DNA from: Streptomyces sp. CMB-StM0423
GTDB lineage: Bacteria > Actinomycetota > Actinomycetes > Streptomycetales > Streptomycetaceae
Direction of reading: 5' to 3'
DNA: 64,000 nt
Assembly: GCF_002847285.1 (NCBI RefSeq)
Contig: NZ_CP025407.1
Location: 4,062,501-4,126,500 of the forward strand
Shown here: one piece after another, positions 42,412-50,762 of the stretch
How positions within the stretch are numbered: the first letter of the stretch is position 1
Layout of the letters: every line of letters starts with the position of its first letter
Notes under the pieces: model-generated
Database searches by the model: none
Told to the model about the DNA's origin: nothing
Seen by the model: the letters and a program-made list of their open reading frames with translations, nothing else
Made by a program: the position numbers and the translations under genes

Positions 42412-42452
42412 CTACGGGCCGGTTCGTACCGCGGGTACGAACCGGCCCGTAG
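42412..42452. terminator. Bidirectional terminator between kinase 2 and bpa
   Basis: A perfect 19-bp stem (42412-42430 against 42434-42452) with a three-base loop GCG lies 20 bases after the kinase stop and 25 bases before the bpa stop. Both genes converge on it. Confidence 0.85.
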
Positions 42453-42477
42453 CCGTGTGGAGCCAGTGGCTTCCCCG

Positions 42478-43044
42478 TCAGAGGTACGGGCCGCCGCTGC
42501 GGCCGTGCTCCGGGCCCATCTCGCCCTGGTCCTCGCCGCCGAGGCCACCGCCGGCCGGCAGCGCCCGGCGCATCTGCTCCAACTGCGCCCGCGCGGCCAT
42601 CTGCTGCGCGAACAGCGTCGTCTGGATGCCGTGGAAGAGCCCTTCGAGCCAGCCGACCAACTGCGCCTGCGCGATGCGGAGCTCCGCCTCCGTGGGCACC
42701 GTCTCGTCGGTGAACGGCAGCGTCAGCCGCTCCAGCTCGTCGATCAGGTCGGGCGCGAGGCCGTCCTCCAGCTCCTTCACGGAACTGGAGTGGATCTCCT
42801 TCAGCCGGGCGCGGCTCGCCTCGTCCAGGGGCGCGGCCCGCACCTCCTCCAGCAACTGCTTGATCATGCTGCCGATGCGCATGACCTTCGCCGGCTGCTC
42901 GACCTTGTCGGTCAGCGGGATCTCGCGGCCCTCCTCGTCCGCGCCGCCGTCGCCCGGCGCGACGGTCCCGCGTGCCATGCCGTCGGGTCCGACCACCACC
43001 ACCTGGGGGGTCTCTGGCGGGCGCTCGTTGCTCGGAGTATTCAT
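42478..43044 (-). CDS. bpa: Bacterial proteasome activator Bpa (ring-forming 20S activator)
   Basis: A 188-residue protein of the DUF2587/Bpa family. Its four-helix core is IGSMIKQLLEEVRAAPLDEASRARLKEI and ELEDGLAPDLIDELERLTLP. The core assembles a dodecameric ring that opens the actinobacterial 20S proteasome without ATP. The C-terminal docking motif is GQYL in M. tuberculosis; here the last residues are GGPYL, keeping the essential Tyr-Leu. The flexible Gly-rich C-terminal arm and disordered N-terminus fit the family. ATG 43044 is chosen by family; GTG 43062 is possible. Confidence 0.88.
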   Translation of the reverse strand: MNTPSNERPPETPQVVVVGPDGMARGTVAPGDGGADEEGREIPLTDKVEQPAKVMRIGSMIKQLLEEVRAAPLDEASRARLKEIHSSSVKELEDGLAPDLIDELERLTLPFTDETVPTEAELRIAQAQLVGWLEGLFHGIQTTLFAQQMAARAQLEQMRRALPAGGGLGGEDQGEMGPEHGRSGGPYL

Positions 43045-43078
43045 GGGGCCATTGTCGCGCACGAGCCCCGCGGCGGGG

Positions 43079-43870
43079 CTATCGGGATCTTGGGTGGCGG
43101 GGGCGGATCTGGTCCGGTCGGGTGTGGTCGCTGGTCGGAGGGCTGGACGGGCCGCCGTCCCGGCCGTCCGGCGGACGGCGGAGGTCCAGCATGTGGAAGA
43201 CCTTGTCGTAGCGGCGCTCCCCGACGGCCACGAACCCCGGCAGCCTGCCGTACTCCGTGAAGCCCAGCGAGCGGTAGAGGCGCAGGGCGGCGTCGTTGTC
43301 GCCGCGGGCGTCGAGGGTCAGCACCTCGATGCCGGCGGCCCGCGCGTCGGCGACCAGCGCGGCGGCCAGCGCCCGGCCGGCCCCGCGGCCGTGCGCCTCG
43401 GCGGCCACCGCGAGCTTCTCCAGGTCGGCGTGCGGGCGGTGGGTGGGGCGGGCGTAGCGGAGCCAGTAGCCGAGGCCGAGGAGCCGGTCGCCGAGGTACG
43501 CGGCACGCAGCGCGGCGTCGCCGGCGCGGGCGGCGGCGGACACGTCGTCGAGGAGCGCGGCCACCTCGGCGGGGGACGGCGGCTCGACCCAGCCGAGGGC
43601 GGCACCGTCGCGGACGAGGGCGGCGAGGAGGCGGTGGGCGGCGGCGGGGAAGGCGGCGGCGAGGTGGGGGGTGGCGGTGAGGGCGGGGGCGGTGAGGAGG
43701 GTGGGTTCGTGCGTGCCGGGCGCGGGGGCCGGCGCTTGGGCGGGGGCCGGAGCGGCGGGGGGTGGGCCGGCGGGCGCGGGGTCAGGAGCGGCGGGGGTGG
43801 TGCGGTGGGGTGCGCCGGACTCGCTGCCGGGTGCGCCGGCCTGGGCGCTGCTGGGTTTCGCCGGGTCCAT
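43079..43870 (-). CDS. GNAT family N-acetyltransferase
   Basis: A 263-residue protein with a disordered Pro/Ala-rich N-terminus of about 65 residues. It is followed by a GNAT fold with the acetyl-CoA pyrophosphate loop AEAHGRGAGRALAAALVADA (Q/RxxGxG/A pattern) and ALRLYRSLGFTEYGR near the end. A charged tail follows the domain. The acceptor is unknown. It lies 34 bp downstream of bpa's start region on the same strand. Confidence 0.85.
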   Translation of the reverse strand: MDPAKPSSAQAGAPGSESGAPHRTTPAAPDPAPAGPPPAAPAPAQAPAPAPGTHEPTLLTAPALTATPHLAAAFPAAAHRLLAALVRDGAALGWVEPPSPAEVAALLDDVSAAARAGDAALRAAYLGDRLLGLGYWLRYARPTHRPHADLEKLAVAAEAHGRGAGRALAAALVADARAAGIEVLTLDARGDNDAALRLYRSLGFTEYGRLPGFVAVGERRYDKVFHMLDLRRPPDGRDGGPSSPPTSDHTRPDQIRPRHPRSR

Positions 43871-43923
43871 CCGGGCAGCGTAGTCGCCGGGTCGGCCGCG
43901 GCTGCGGGCCGCGGGCTGCGGGT

Positions 43924-45153
43924 TCAGCGGCGGCGGAGGCGGAGGGCGAAGTACGCCAGGCCCAGGCCGATGAGGGTCATGCCCGTGCCGAGGGGCAGGA
44001 CGCGATCCGCCGTGCCGGAGCCGCGGCGCGGGACGCGTTCGGTGGCGTCGGCCTGGGCGTCCGGGACGAAGGTGAGGCTCTGCGCCGGGTCGGGGGTGTG
44101 GTCGGTGCCGGGGACCGGGGGGTTGCTGCTGCGGTACGGGGCGGGGGCGCGGGGAGGGCGGGGGCGGGTGTGCGGGGGGCCCGGGTCCGCCTGACGGGCG
44201 CCGGGGGCGGAGGCGTGGGGGCGGGGGCTGCGGGGGCGGTCCCGTTCCGCGCGGGGGTGGTCGGCGTCGCGGCGCTTGCCGTGGGGGGTGGGTGCGGGGG
44301 AGCGGCCGGAGTGCGGGGGGCGGTCCGGGCGGTCCCGGCGGTCCCGGCGCGGTGCCGGGGGGTCGGGACGGGGGGTGCGGTCCGCGTCGGGGGGCTTGGG
44401 GCGGGGCGGGGCGGGGGGTACGGGCCTGTCGGCGCCGGGGCGCGGCGGGGCGGGTAGCCCGGGGCGGTTCGGGAGCTCGGGGCGGGGTGGTGCGGTGACG
44501 TCGCCGGGGGGTGCGGCGGGGTGGGGGCGACCGGGGTGGCCGCGTCCTTCGCCGGCGCCGTTGCCGGCGAGACCGCCGGGGCGGCGGGGGCGGTCGGGGT
44601 CGCCGTCGGCGCCGGGGGGTCGTGCCGCGGGGCCGCGGGGGGCGTCTGCGGCGCGGGGGCGGCCGGCGGCGGAGCCGGGGCGGGGGTCCGTGGCGCCGGG
44701 TCGGTCGGCTGCAGAGCCGGGTTGGTCGTCTGTCGCGCCGGGCCGGGCGGCGGCGGACCCGGGCTGGTCGTCCGTCGCACCGGGCCGGTCGTCCTCGGCG
44801 CCGGGCCGGGGGTCGGTCGCGCGGGGCTGGGCGGCTGCGGCGCGGGGGCGGGCGGCTGCGGGCCCGGGGCCGCCGTCTGTCGCGCGGGGCCGTCCGTCCG
44901 TAGCGCCGGGCCGGTGCGGCGGTGCGGCGGGGGCCCCGAGAGCCGTGGCGTTCGCCGGGGGGCCGGCGAGACGGGCGGGCTGCGCCGCCGCTACCTGCCG
45001 GGTCGCCGCACGCTGCGGCACCTCGTGCCGGGTTCCGGTCGGCGCCGCGTTGCTCACCCCGTACGCGACCCCCTGCCCCGCCACCATCCCCTGCCACAGC
45101 ACCACCGCCACCATCCCGGCCGCGAGGCGCGGGCGACGTGCGGGAGCAGCCAC
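43924..45153 (-). CDS. Proline/arginine-rich membrane-anchored protein with repeat region
   Basis: A 409-residue protein. It has an N-terminal hydrophobic signal or anchor (AAGMVAVVLWQGMVAGQGVAYG) and a C-terminal membrane segment followed by basic residues (VLPLGTGMTLIGLGLAYFAL then RLRRR), a pattern recurrent in Streptomyces surface proteins. Between them lies about 320 residues of low-complexity Pro/Arg/Ala/Gly/Asp with repeats like RPGATDDQPGSAA and RPRATDPRPGAE. GTG 45153 has GGAAGGG eight bases upstream. The plus strand also reads open here, but the membrane segments and ribosome site favour this strand. Function unknown. Confidence 0.6.
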   Translation of the reverse strand: MAAPARRPRLAAGMVAVVLWQGMVAGQGVAYGVSNAAPTGTRHEVPQRAATRQVAAAQPARLAGPPANATALGAPAAPPHRPGATDGRPRATDGGPGPAAARPRAAAAQPRATDPRPGAEDDRPGATDDQPGSAAARPGATDDQPGSAADRPGATDPRPGSAAGRPRAADAPRGPAARPPGADGDPDRPRRPGGLAGNGAGEGRGHPGRPHPAAPPGDVTAPPRPELPNRPGLPAPPRPGADRPVPPAPPRPKPPDADRTPRPDPPAPRRDRRDRPDRPPHSGRSPAPTPHGKRRDADHPRAERDRPRSPRPHASAPGARQADPGPPHTRPRPPRAPAPYRSSNPPVPGTDHTPDPAQSLTFVPDAQADATERVPRRGSGTADRVLPLGTGMTLIGLGLAYFALRLRRR

Positions 45154-45185
45154 GGCGGGGACCCTTCCGTGCCGGCAGTGCTGAC

Positions 45186-45199
45186 GTGACAACAGTCAC
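45186..45199. promoter_or_regulatory. Palindrome upstream of the proline/arginine-rich protein gene
   Basis: GTGAC-AACA-GTCAC, five-base perfect arms, 33 bp before the GTG start, beside TTGACT-like bases on the minus strand. The half site resembles CRP/FNR-type TGTGA, so a Crp-family protein is one candidate. Inference only. Confidence 0.4.
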
Positions 45200-45270
45200 A
45201 TAAGTCAACAAAGCCGACATTCGGGGCTACGCCGTGCGGGTACCCACCCGCACGGCGCACCGCCCGTCCC

Positions 45271-46248
45271 TCACGTCGTCAGCAGCAGCTTCCCCACGTG
45301 CGCGCTCGACTCCATCACCCGGTGCGCCTCCCCCGCCTGCTGCACCGGCAGCGTCCGGTCCACGATCGGCCGCACCCGGTCCGCCTCCACCAGCGGCCAC
45401 ACGTGCTCCCGCACCGCCGCCACGATCGCCGCCTTCTCGCCCGGCGGCCGCCCCCGCAGCGAGGTCGCCGTGATCGCCCCGCGCTTGGCCAGCAGCGCGC
45501 CGAGGTTCAGCTCCCCCTTCGCGCCGCCCTGCAGCCCGATCACCGCGATCCGGCCGTTGACCGCCAGCGCCTTCACGTTCTGCGCCAGGTACGCGGCCCC
45601 GACGATGTCCAGGATCACGTCCGCGCCCGCGCCCCCGGTGGCGGCCCGCACCTCCTTGACGAAGTCCTGCTCGCGGTAGTTGACCAGCACGTCCGCGCCC
45701 AGCTCGCGGCAGTACTCCAGCTTCTCCACGCTGCCCGCCGTCACCGCCACCCGGGCGCCGACCGCCTTGGCCAGTTGCACCGCCATGGTGCCGATGCCGC
45801 TGCCGCCGCCGTGCACGAGCAGCGTCTCGCCGGGGCGCAGATGGGCGATCATGAAGACGTTCGACCAGACCGTGCACGCCACTTCGGGCAGCGCGGCGGC
45901 GGTCACGGCGTCGTGTCCGCGCGGCACGGGCAGCAGTTGCCCCGCGGGCACCGCGACCAGCTCCGCGTACCCGCCGCCGGCGAGCAGCGCGCACACCTCG
46001 TCGCCGGCCTGCCAGCCGGTCACGCCCGCGCCGAGCGCGGCGATCCGGCCCGCGCACTCCAGTCCCGGGTACGGGGACGCGCCGGCGGGCGGCTCGTAGA
46101 ACCCCTGGCGCTGCAGCACGTCGGCGCGGTTCACGCCGGCGGCAGCCACCTCGATCAGCACTTCGCCTTCCGCCGGCACGGGGTCGGGGACCTCGGCCCA
46201 GACGAGCGAATCGGGGCCGCCTGGCTCTGAGATGGTGATGGCATGCAT
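45271..46248 (-). CDS. NAD(P)H:quinone oxidoreductase (zinc-independent MDR family)
   Basis: A 325-residue medium-chain reductase of the quinone oxidoreductase branch. The Rossmann motif is VHGGGSGIGTMAVQLAKAVG. The N-terminal GroES-like domain has AAAGVNRADVLQRQGFYEPP, which lacks the zinc-binding Cys/His set. ATSLRGRPPGEKAAI and the C-terminal HVGKLLLT are typical of PIG3-like quinone reductases. It starts 13 bp after the potassium-channel gene on the same strand and is probably the last gene of a long operon. Confidence 0.9.
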   Translation of the reverse strand: MHAITISEPGGPDSLVWAEVPDPVPAEGEVLIEVAAAGVNRADVLQRQGFYEPPAGASPYPGLECAGRIAALGAGVTGWQAGDEVCALLAGGGYAELVAVPAGQLLPVPRGHDAVTAAALPEVACTVWSNVFMIAHLRPGETLLVHGGGSGIGTMAVQLAKAVGARVAVTAGSVEKLEYCRELGADVLVNYREQDFVKEVRAATGGAGADVILDIVGAAYLAQNVKALAVNGRIAVIGLQGGAKGELNLGALLAKRGAITATSLRGRPPGEKAAIVAAVREHVWPLVEADRVRPIVDRTLPVQQAGEAHRVMESSAHVGKLLLTT

Positions 46249-46261
46249 GGAGTGGACGCTA

Positions 46262-47512
46262 CTACTCCGCGTCGTCCGCGCCGTCCCCGTCCTCCCCCGG
46301 ACCGCCGTCGCCGTTCCGGTTCCGGCCGCGGTCGCGGTCCCGGTCCCGGTCCGCGCCACCCAACTCCCCGTAGGCGCCGTAGCCCCTTCCGCCGCGGGAG
46401 TCGCGGACGTCCTCGTAGTCCCGGTAGCCGCGGTCCCGGCGCCCGCCCAGGTCCCAGCCACCCTCGCGGGTGACTATGCGCTCCTTCTCCGGCGTCGTCG
46501 CCGGTCCCGCGGCCCGGCTGATGGTGATCAGACGGTCCGTCATCTCCAGCCGGCCGACGTCCGGATCGTCGTACGCCATGAGCCGGTGCCCGCGCTTGAC
46601 CGCCACCACCAAGTCGTCGGTCTCACGCGGGTGGAGGCCCGCCTCCGCCTTGGTCGCCGGGCGGTCGATGAGATCCAGTCCCGAGCCCTGCACGATCAGG
46701 TCCTCCAGCACCGTGCCCGCGCTCGGGCTCAGCACCGACAGGCCGAGCAGCCGGCCCGCCGCGCTGGAGCTGGTGATCACCGCGTCCGCGCCGGACTGGC
46801 GCAGCAGCGGCGCGTTCTCCTCCTCGCGCACCGCCGTCACGATCTTGGCCCGCGGGTTCAACTGCCGGACCGTCAAGGTCACCAGCACCGCCGTGTCGTC
46901 GCGCTGCGGCGAGATGACGAACTGCGCCGCCCGCTGCCCCTCGGCGCGCAGCAGCACGGCGGAGCGCGTCGCGTCGCCGACGACGCCGGCGAAGCCGTCG
47001 GCGTTGGCCGCCTCGATGACCTTGCTGCTCGGGTCGATGATCACGACCTGGCCCTTGTCGAGCCCCTTCGCACGCAGCGTCTGCAGTGCGGAGCGGCCCT
47101 TCGTGCCGTAGCCGACGATGACGGTGTGATCGCGCAACGTGGACCTCCAGCGATCGAGCCGCCACTGCTGGCGGGTGCGCTCGGTGAGCACCTCAAGGGT
47201 GGTGCCGACGAGGATGATCAGGAAGAGCACGCGCAGCGGGGTCACCACGAGGACCGTGGTGAGGCGGGTGCCCGGGGTGGCGGGGACGATGTCGCCGTAG
47301 CCGGTGGTGGAGAGCGAGACGGTGGCGTAGTACGCGGCATCCAGCAGGCCGACCTTGCCGCCGGCGTTGTCGTGGTAGCCGTCGCGGCCGAGGTAGACGA
47401 CGAACACGGCGAGGGCGAGCACGAAGAACGCGGCCAGGATGCGGCCGCCGACCTGGCGCAGCGGGGCGCGGGGGCGGCGGGGCAGGGCGACGCGTTGGTC
47501 GGGGTATTTCAC
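46262..47512 (-). CDS. Potassium channel with RCK (TrkA-N) domain
   Basis: A 416-residue two-TM K+ channel subunit. TM1 is at about 25-42, the pore helix and selectivity filter TTGYGD at 69-74, and TM2 at about 82-105. The RCK domain begins HTVIVGYGTKGRSAL (NAD-binding) with a C-terminal RCK subdomain. The last 60 residues are Arg/Asp/Gly-rich and unstructured. The GTG start overlaps the moeA stop by four bases, an unexpected operon partner for a channel. Confidence 0.92.
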   Translation of the reverse strand: MKYPDQRVALPRRPRAPLRQVGGRILAAFFVLALAVFVVYLGRDGYHDNAGGKVGLLDAAYYATVSLSTTGYGDIVPATPGTRLTTVLVVTPLRVLFLIILVGTTLEVLTERTRQQWRLDRWRSTLRDHTVIVGYGTKGRSALQTLRAKGLDKGQVVIIDPSSKVIEAANADGFAGVVGDATRSAVLLRAEGQRAAQFVISPQRDDTAVLVTLTVRQLNPRAKIVTAVREEENAPLLRQSGADAVITSSSAAGRLLGLSVLSPSAGTVLEDLIVQGSGLDLIDRPATKAEAGLHPRETDDLVVAVKRGHRLMAYDDPDVGRLEMTDRLITISRAAGPATTPEKERIVTREGGWDLGGRRDRGYRDYEDVRDSRGGRGYGAYGELGGADRDRDRDRGRNRNGDGGPGEDGDGADDAE

Positions 47513-49791
47513 GCGGGGCCTGCCGGGGTGGTCGCGGCCGCGGAGGCGGCGGCCCAGGGGAGGCGGAGGACGCGCACGGGGGTGCCGGCGGGGGCGCCGC
47601 CCGGCGGGACGACGGCGAGGGCGTCGGCGACGGCGAGGCCGCGGAGCATGGCGGGTCCCGTGAAGTGCAGGGGGCGCGCGGCGGGGTACGGGGCGCCGGA
47701 TGCCGTGGCGCGGACGGGCGCGGCGTGGGCGCTGCGCGCGGGGTTACGCGCCGGGCGCTGGGCGCTCAGGGGCGGGATCGGCGCGGTGGGTGCGTGGGGC
47801 GCGGGGCGCTCGGTACGCGCGGGCCGGTGCGCTGCGGGAGCGTGCGCGCCGCCGTGCTCTATGGCGACCGGCACCAGCCGGGTGTCCGTCGGGTGCCCCT
47901 TCGCGTCCGCGGTGAGCACCGCCTCCGGCGGCTCCGGCACAGGCGCGCCGCCGAGCACGCGCACCAGCGGCTCGGCGAGCGTGAGCAGCCCGGAGACCGC
48001 CGCCAGCGGGTTGCCCGGCAGCCCCACGACGTGGGCGCCGGTCGGCAGCACCGCGAGCAGCATCGGGTGGCCGGGCCGTACCGCGACGCCGTCGACGACC
48101 AGGTCCGCCTTGAGGCGGCGCAGCGTGCCGTGGACGTGGTCGACCGGGCCCGCGGCGGTGCCGCCCGTGGTGATCACGACGTCGGCGGTGGACGTGGCGA
48201 CGGCCTCGTACAGCAACTCCGCGTCGTCCCCCAGGCGCCGGGTGACGAACGGCTCGGCGCCGCACGCGCGCAGCCACGGCTCCAGCATCGGGCCGAGCGC
48301 GTCGCGGATCCGGCCCTCGCGGGGCAGGCCGCGGTGCAGCAACTCGGCGCCGAGGACGAGGACCTCGACGCGGGGGCGGCGGACGACGCGCAGCTCGTCG
48401 TGGCCCGCGGCGGCGGCGAGCCCGAGGACGGCGGGGGTGACGCGCTCGCCGGCGGGCAGCAACTCGACGCCCGCGCGGCACTCCTGGCCGCGGGGGCGGA
48501 TGTCCTGGCCGGTGCGGACGTCCTGGGCGGCGGTGACGCCGGTGGCGTAGAGACTGCCGTCGTCGCGGAGTTCGGCGTGCTCGGAGCGGAGGACGCCGGT
48601 GGCGCCGGGCGGGACGCGGGCGCCGGTGGCGATGCGTACGGCGTGGCCGTCGGGCAGCGCCGGGTGGGCGGCGTGGCCGGCGAGGATGCCCTGGCCTGCG
48701 GCGTCGAGCCGCCAGGGGCCGGGTCCCGCGACGGCGTAGCCGTCCATGGCGGAGGTGTCGAAGGGGGGCAGGTCGGCGAGCGCCCTGAGCGGCTCGGCGA
48801 GCACCTGGCCGTACGCCCCGGCCACCGGCACCGCGACGGCACCCAGCCGCCGCCCGGACCGCACGGCGACGCCGCGGGCGGCGTCCCAGGACAGCCCGCG
48901 GGGGTCACTCGGCTCCCGCCGGGCGCGGCCATCGAGGCCGAGGGCGACGTCCAGCGGATCCCCGCCGCGCCCCGATCCGGTACGCGCCGTGGGCGCACCG
49001 GCGCTTTCGGAGCCCGCACGCTCCCCGGGGCGCCGCCCCGGGCCCGTACGGGGAGAGGCCGCGGCGGAGTCGCCCGCGCGTTCCCGTGGGGTACGGTCCG
49101 AGCCTTCACGCGCCGCGCGACCGCTGCGGCGCCCGGAGCCGGCTCCTGCCCCCGGCACGGCGGGCCCGTCCCCGGCGCCCGGCCCGCCGCGGCGCCCCTG
49201 GGCCCCGGGCTCGGAGCCCGGGGCGGCACCACGGCCCCCGCCGGTCCCGCGCCCCTCGGCGCGGGGCCCCGGACCGGTTCGTGCCGAAGGCGCAACGACA
49301 CCGTCCCCGCGGTCCCGGGGACTCCTGTCTGAGCGCGAAGGCACGCGGGCCCCGCCCGGCACCCCGGCACCGCGCCCCCCGGCGCGGCGCCCGCGGCCCG
49401 TGCGCGCCGGCGGCCCGTCGCCGTCCGCCGCGGGTTCGGCCCCGCGACGTGCCCGGCTGCGACCCGTCGCACCGCGCGCGGCGGCGCCGTCCGTGGCGTC
49501 CGTTCCGTTCCGGTCCGTGAGCGCCAGGGCGTCACCGAACTCGTCCGCGCGCGCCCGCTCCCGGGACGTACCCCGCCCTGGGGGAGCCGCAGGAGCCGCG
49601 GGCGGCGGGGGGTCGGCGAGGGTGAAGGCGTCGCCGTAGGTGGCGGCCAGGTCGCGGCGGTCGTTCGCCAGCGCCAGCGCGTCCGCGAACTCGTCGCCGC
49701 GGGCCCCGGTTTCGCCGTCGCTCCCGTTCCCGCTCCCGGCTCCGGCGCCCGACCCGGGGGTGCGCGGGTCGCCGCGCCGACCAGACGTCAT
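47509..49791 (-). CDS. moeA: Molybdopterin molybdotransferase MoeA with very long N-terminal extension
   Basis: A 760-residue protein, against about 400-430 for ordinary MoeA. The C-terminal part is MoeA: ADLPPFDTSAMDGYAV, GHAVRIATGARVPPGA, VVITTGGTAAGPVDHV and LPGNPLAAVSG, the enzyme that inserts molybdate into MPT-AMP. An Ala/Pro/Arg-rich stretch of about 45 residues interrupts domain IV. The first 270-280 residues are disordered and contain DEFADALAL (33-41), a weaker copy near 54 and DEFGDALAL (83-91). ATG 49791 overlaps the mobA stop by four bases, so the extension is in the translated frame. Confidence 0.88.
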   Translation of the reverse strand: MTSGRRGDPRTPGSGAGAGSGNGSDGETGARGDEFADALALANDRRDLAATYGDAFTLADPPPPAAPAAPPGRGTSRERARADEFGDALALTDRNGTDATDGAAARGATGRSRARRGAEPAADGDGPPARTGRGRRAGGRGAGVPGGARVPSRSDRSPRDRGDGVVAPSARTGPGPRAEGRGTGGGRGAAPGSEPGAQGRRGGPGAGDGPAVPGAGAGSGRRSGRAAREGSDRTPRERAGDSAAASPRTGPGRRPGERAGSESAGAPTARTGSGRGGDPLDVALGLDGRARREPSDPRGLSWDAARGVAVRSGRRLGAVAVPVAGAYGQVLAEPLRALADLPPFDTSAMDGYAVAGPGPWRLDAAGQGILAGHAAHPALPDGHAVRIATGARVPPGATGVLRSEHAELRDDGSLYATGVTAAQDVRTGQDIRPRGQECRAGVELLPAGERVTPAVLGLAAAAGHDELRVVRRPRVEVLVLGAELLHRGLPREGRIRDALGPMLEPWLRACGAEPFVTRRLGDDAELLYEAVATSTADVVITTGGTAAGPVDHVHGTLRRLKADLVVDGVAVRPGHPMLLAVLPTGAHVVGLPGNPLAAVSGLLTLAEPLVRVLGGAPVPEPPEAVLTADAKGHPTDTRLVPVAIEHGGAHAPAAHRPARTERPAPHAPTAPIPPLSAQRPARNPARSAHAAPVRATASGAPYPAARPLHFTGPAMLRGLAVADALAVVPPGGAPAGTPVRVLRLPWAAASAAATTPAGPA

Positions 49792-50729
49792 GTGTCCGAC
49801 CGGCCCTCCTCGGCCGCCTCCTCGGCCCACCGCTCCGTCAGCGCCGTGACCTTGCGCGCCGCCTCCGCGACCGCCTCGGGGCCGCCGCCGGCCCGCCCCG
49901 CCGCGTAGCCGACGAGGAACGTCGTCAACGGGGCCGCGGGGCGCGCCACTCCGTGCGCGGCGTCGCGCGCGAGGTCGAGCAGGACGCGGGTGTCCACCTC
50001 GGTGTCGAGACCGAGTTCTTCCTTGACCGCTGCGAGCCATTCATCCAGCACGTGCCCATGCTCCCTGATCCGGTCCCTGGCCGTGGCCAGATCCTCCCAG
50101 GTGTCGCAGTCGAACGTGGCACCGGATGCCGACCGGACGAGCGTCAGCTCCCCGGTGAGCAGCCGCAGCGGCAGTCCGGCGACCCCTCCGTACTCGACGG
50201 CGAGCAGCGCGAGGCCGCGCCGCAGCGATTCGCTCCGGTACGCCGCGACCAGCGGCTGGTCGCGGCCGGTGCCGTCCACGAACATCGCACCGTCCACGCC
50301 TTCGCCGGCCGCCGCGAGCGATTCGCGGAGGGTACGGACCGTGCCGTCGTCCAGGAACGGCAGGTCGGCGGAGAGCAGTACGACGGTGTCGGCGGAGGTC
50401 AGCGGCAGCGCGGCGGCCAGCGCGGCGACGGGGCCGCCGCCGGGCGGCGCCTCGCGGGTCCACGTCACCGGGCGGACCGTGGGGCGCCGCGGCCCCACGA
50501 CGACGGTCTGCCCGGCGCCGCGGCACGCGCGCAACACCCGGTCCAGCAGGGTCCGCCCGCCGACGCGCAGGGCCATCTTGTCGACCCCGCCGAGCCGCTG
50601 CGCGGCACCTCCGGCGAGCACGACGGCGGCGTACGCCCCGGCCGCCCCGGCGCCCGCACCCGCGTGCGCCGCGCCGGACCCCGAACCGCGGGCCCCCGCC
50701 CCGGACCCCGTACCGCCGGACTCCTCCAT
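49788..50729 (-). CDS. MobA-like nucleotidyltransferase fused to a DUF6457 domain
   Basis: A 313-residue protein. After a Gly/Ala/Ser N-terminus comes the NTP-transferase signature VVLAGGAAQRLGGVDKMAL, then VLLSADLPFLDD and FDCDTWEDLATARDRI, as in MobA, which adds GMP to molybdenum cofactor. Residues 222-313 (LDEWLAAVKEELGLD..., LTTFLVGYAAGRAGG) match the small helical DUF6457 domain that actinomycetes append to MobA. It is coupled to moeA, which supports a role in molybdenum cofactor assembly. Confidence 0.88.
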   Translation of the reverse strand: MEESGGTGSGAGARGSGSGAAHAGAGAGAAGAYAAVVLAGGAAQRLGGVDKMALRVGGRTLLDRVLRACRGAGQTVVVGPRRPTVRPVTWTREAPPGGGPVAALAAALPLTSADTVVLLSADLPFLDDGTVRTLRESLAAAGEGVDGAMFVDGTGRDQPLVAAYRSESLRRGLALLAVEYGGVAGLPLRLLTGELTLVRSASGATFDCDTWEDLATARDRIREHGHVLDEWLAAVKEELGLDTEVDTRVLLDLARDAAHGVARPAAPLTTFLVGYAAGRAGGGPEAVAEAARKVTALTERWAEEAAEEGRSDT

Positions 50730-50762
50730 GGCACCGGACCCTACCCGCCGTGCGCCGTTCCG

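Noticed and set aside
44276..45184. Plus-strand open frame opposite the Pro/Arg-rich protein
   Set aside because: Gly/Arg/Ala-rich with no signal, membrane segment or ribosome site. The minus strand has both terminal membrane segments and a GGAAGGG site. Some doubt remains because both are low complexity.
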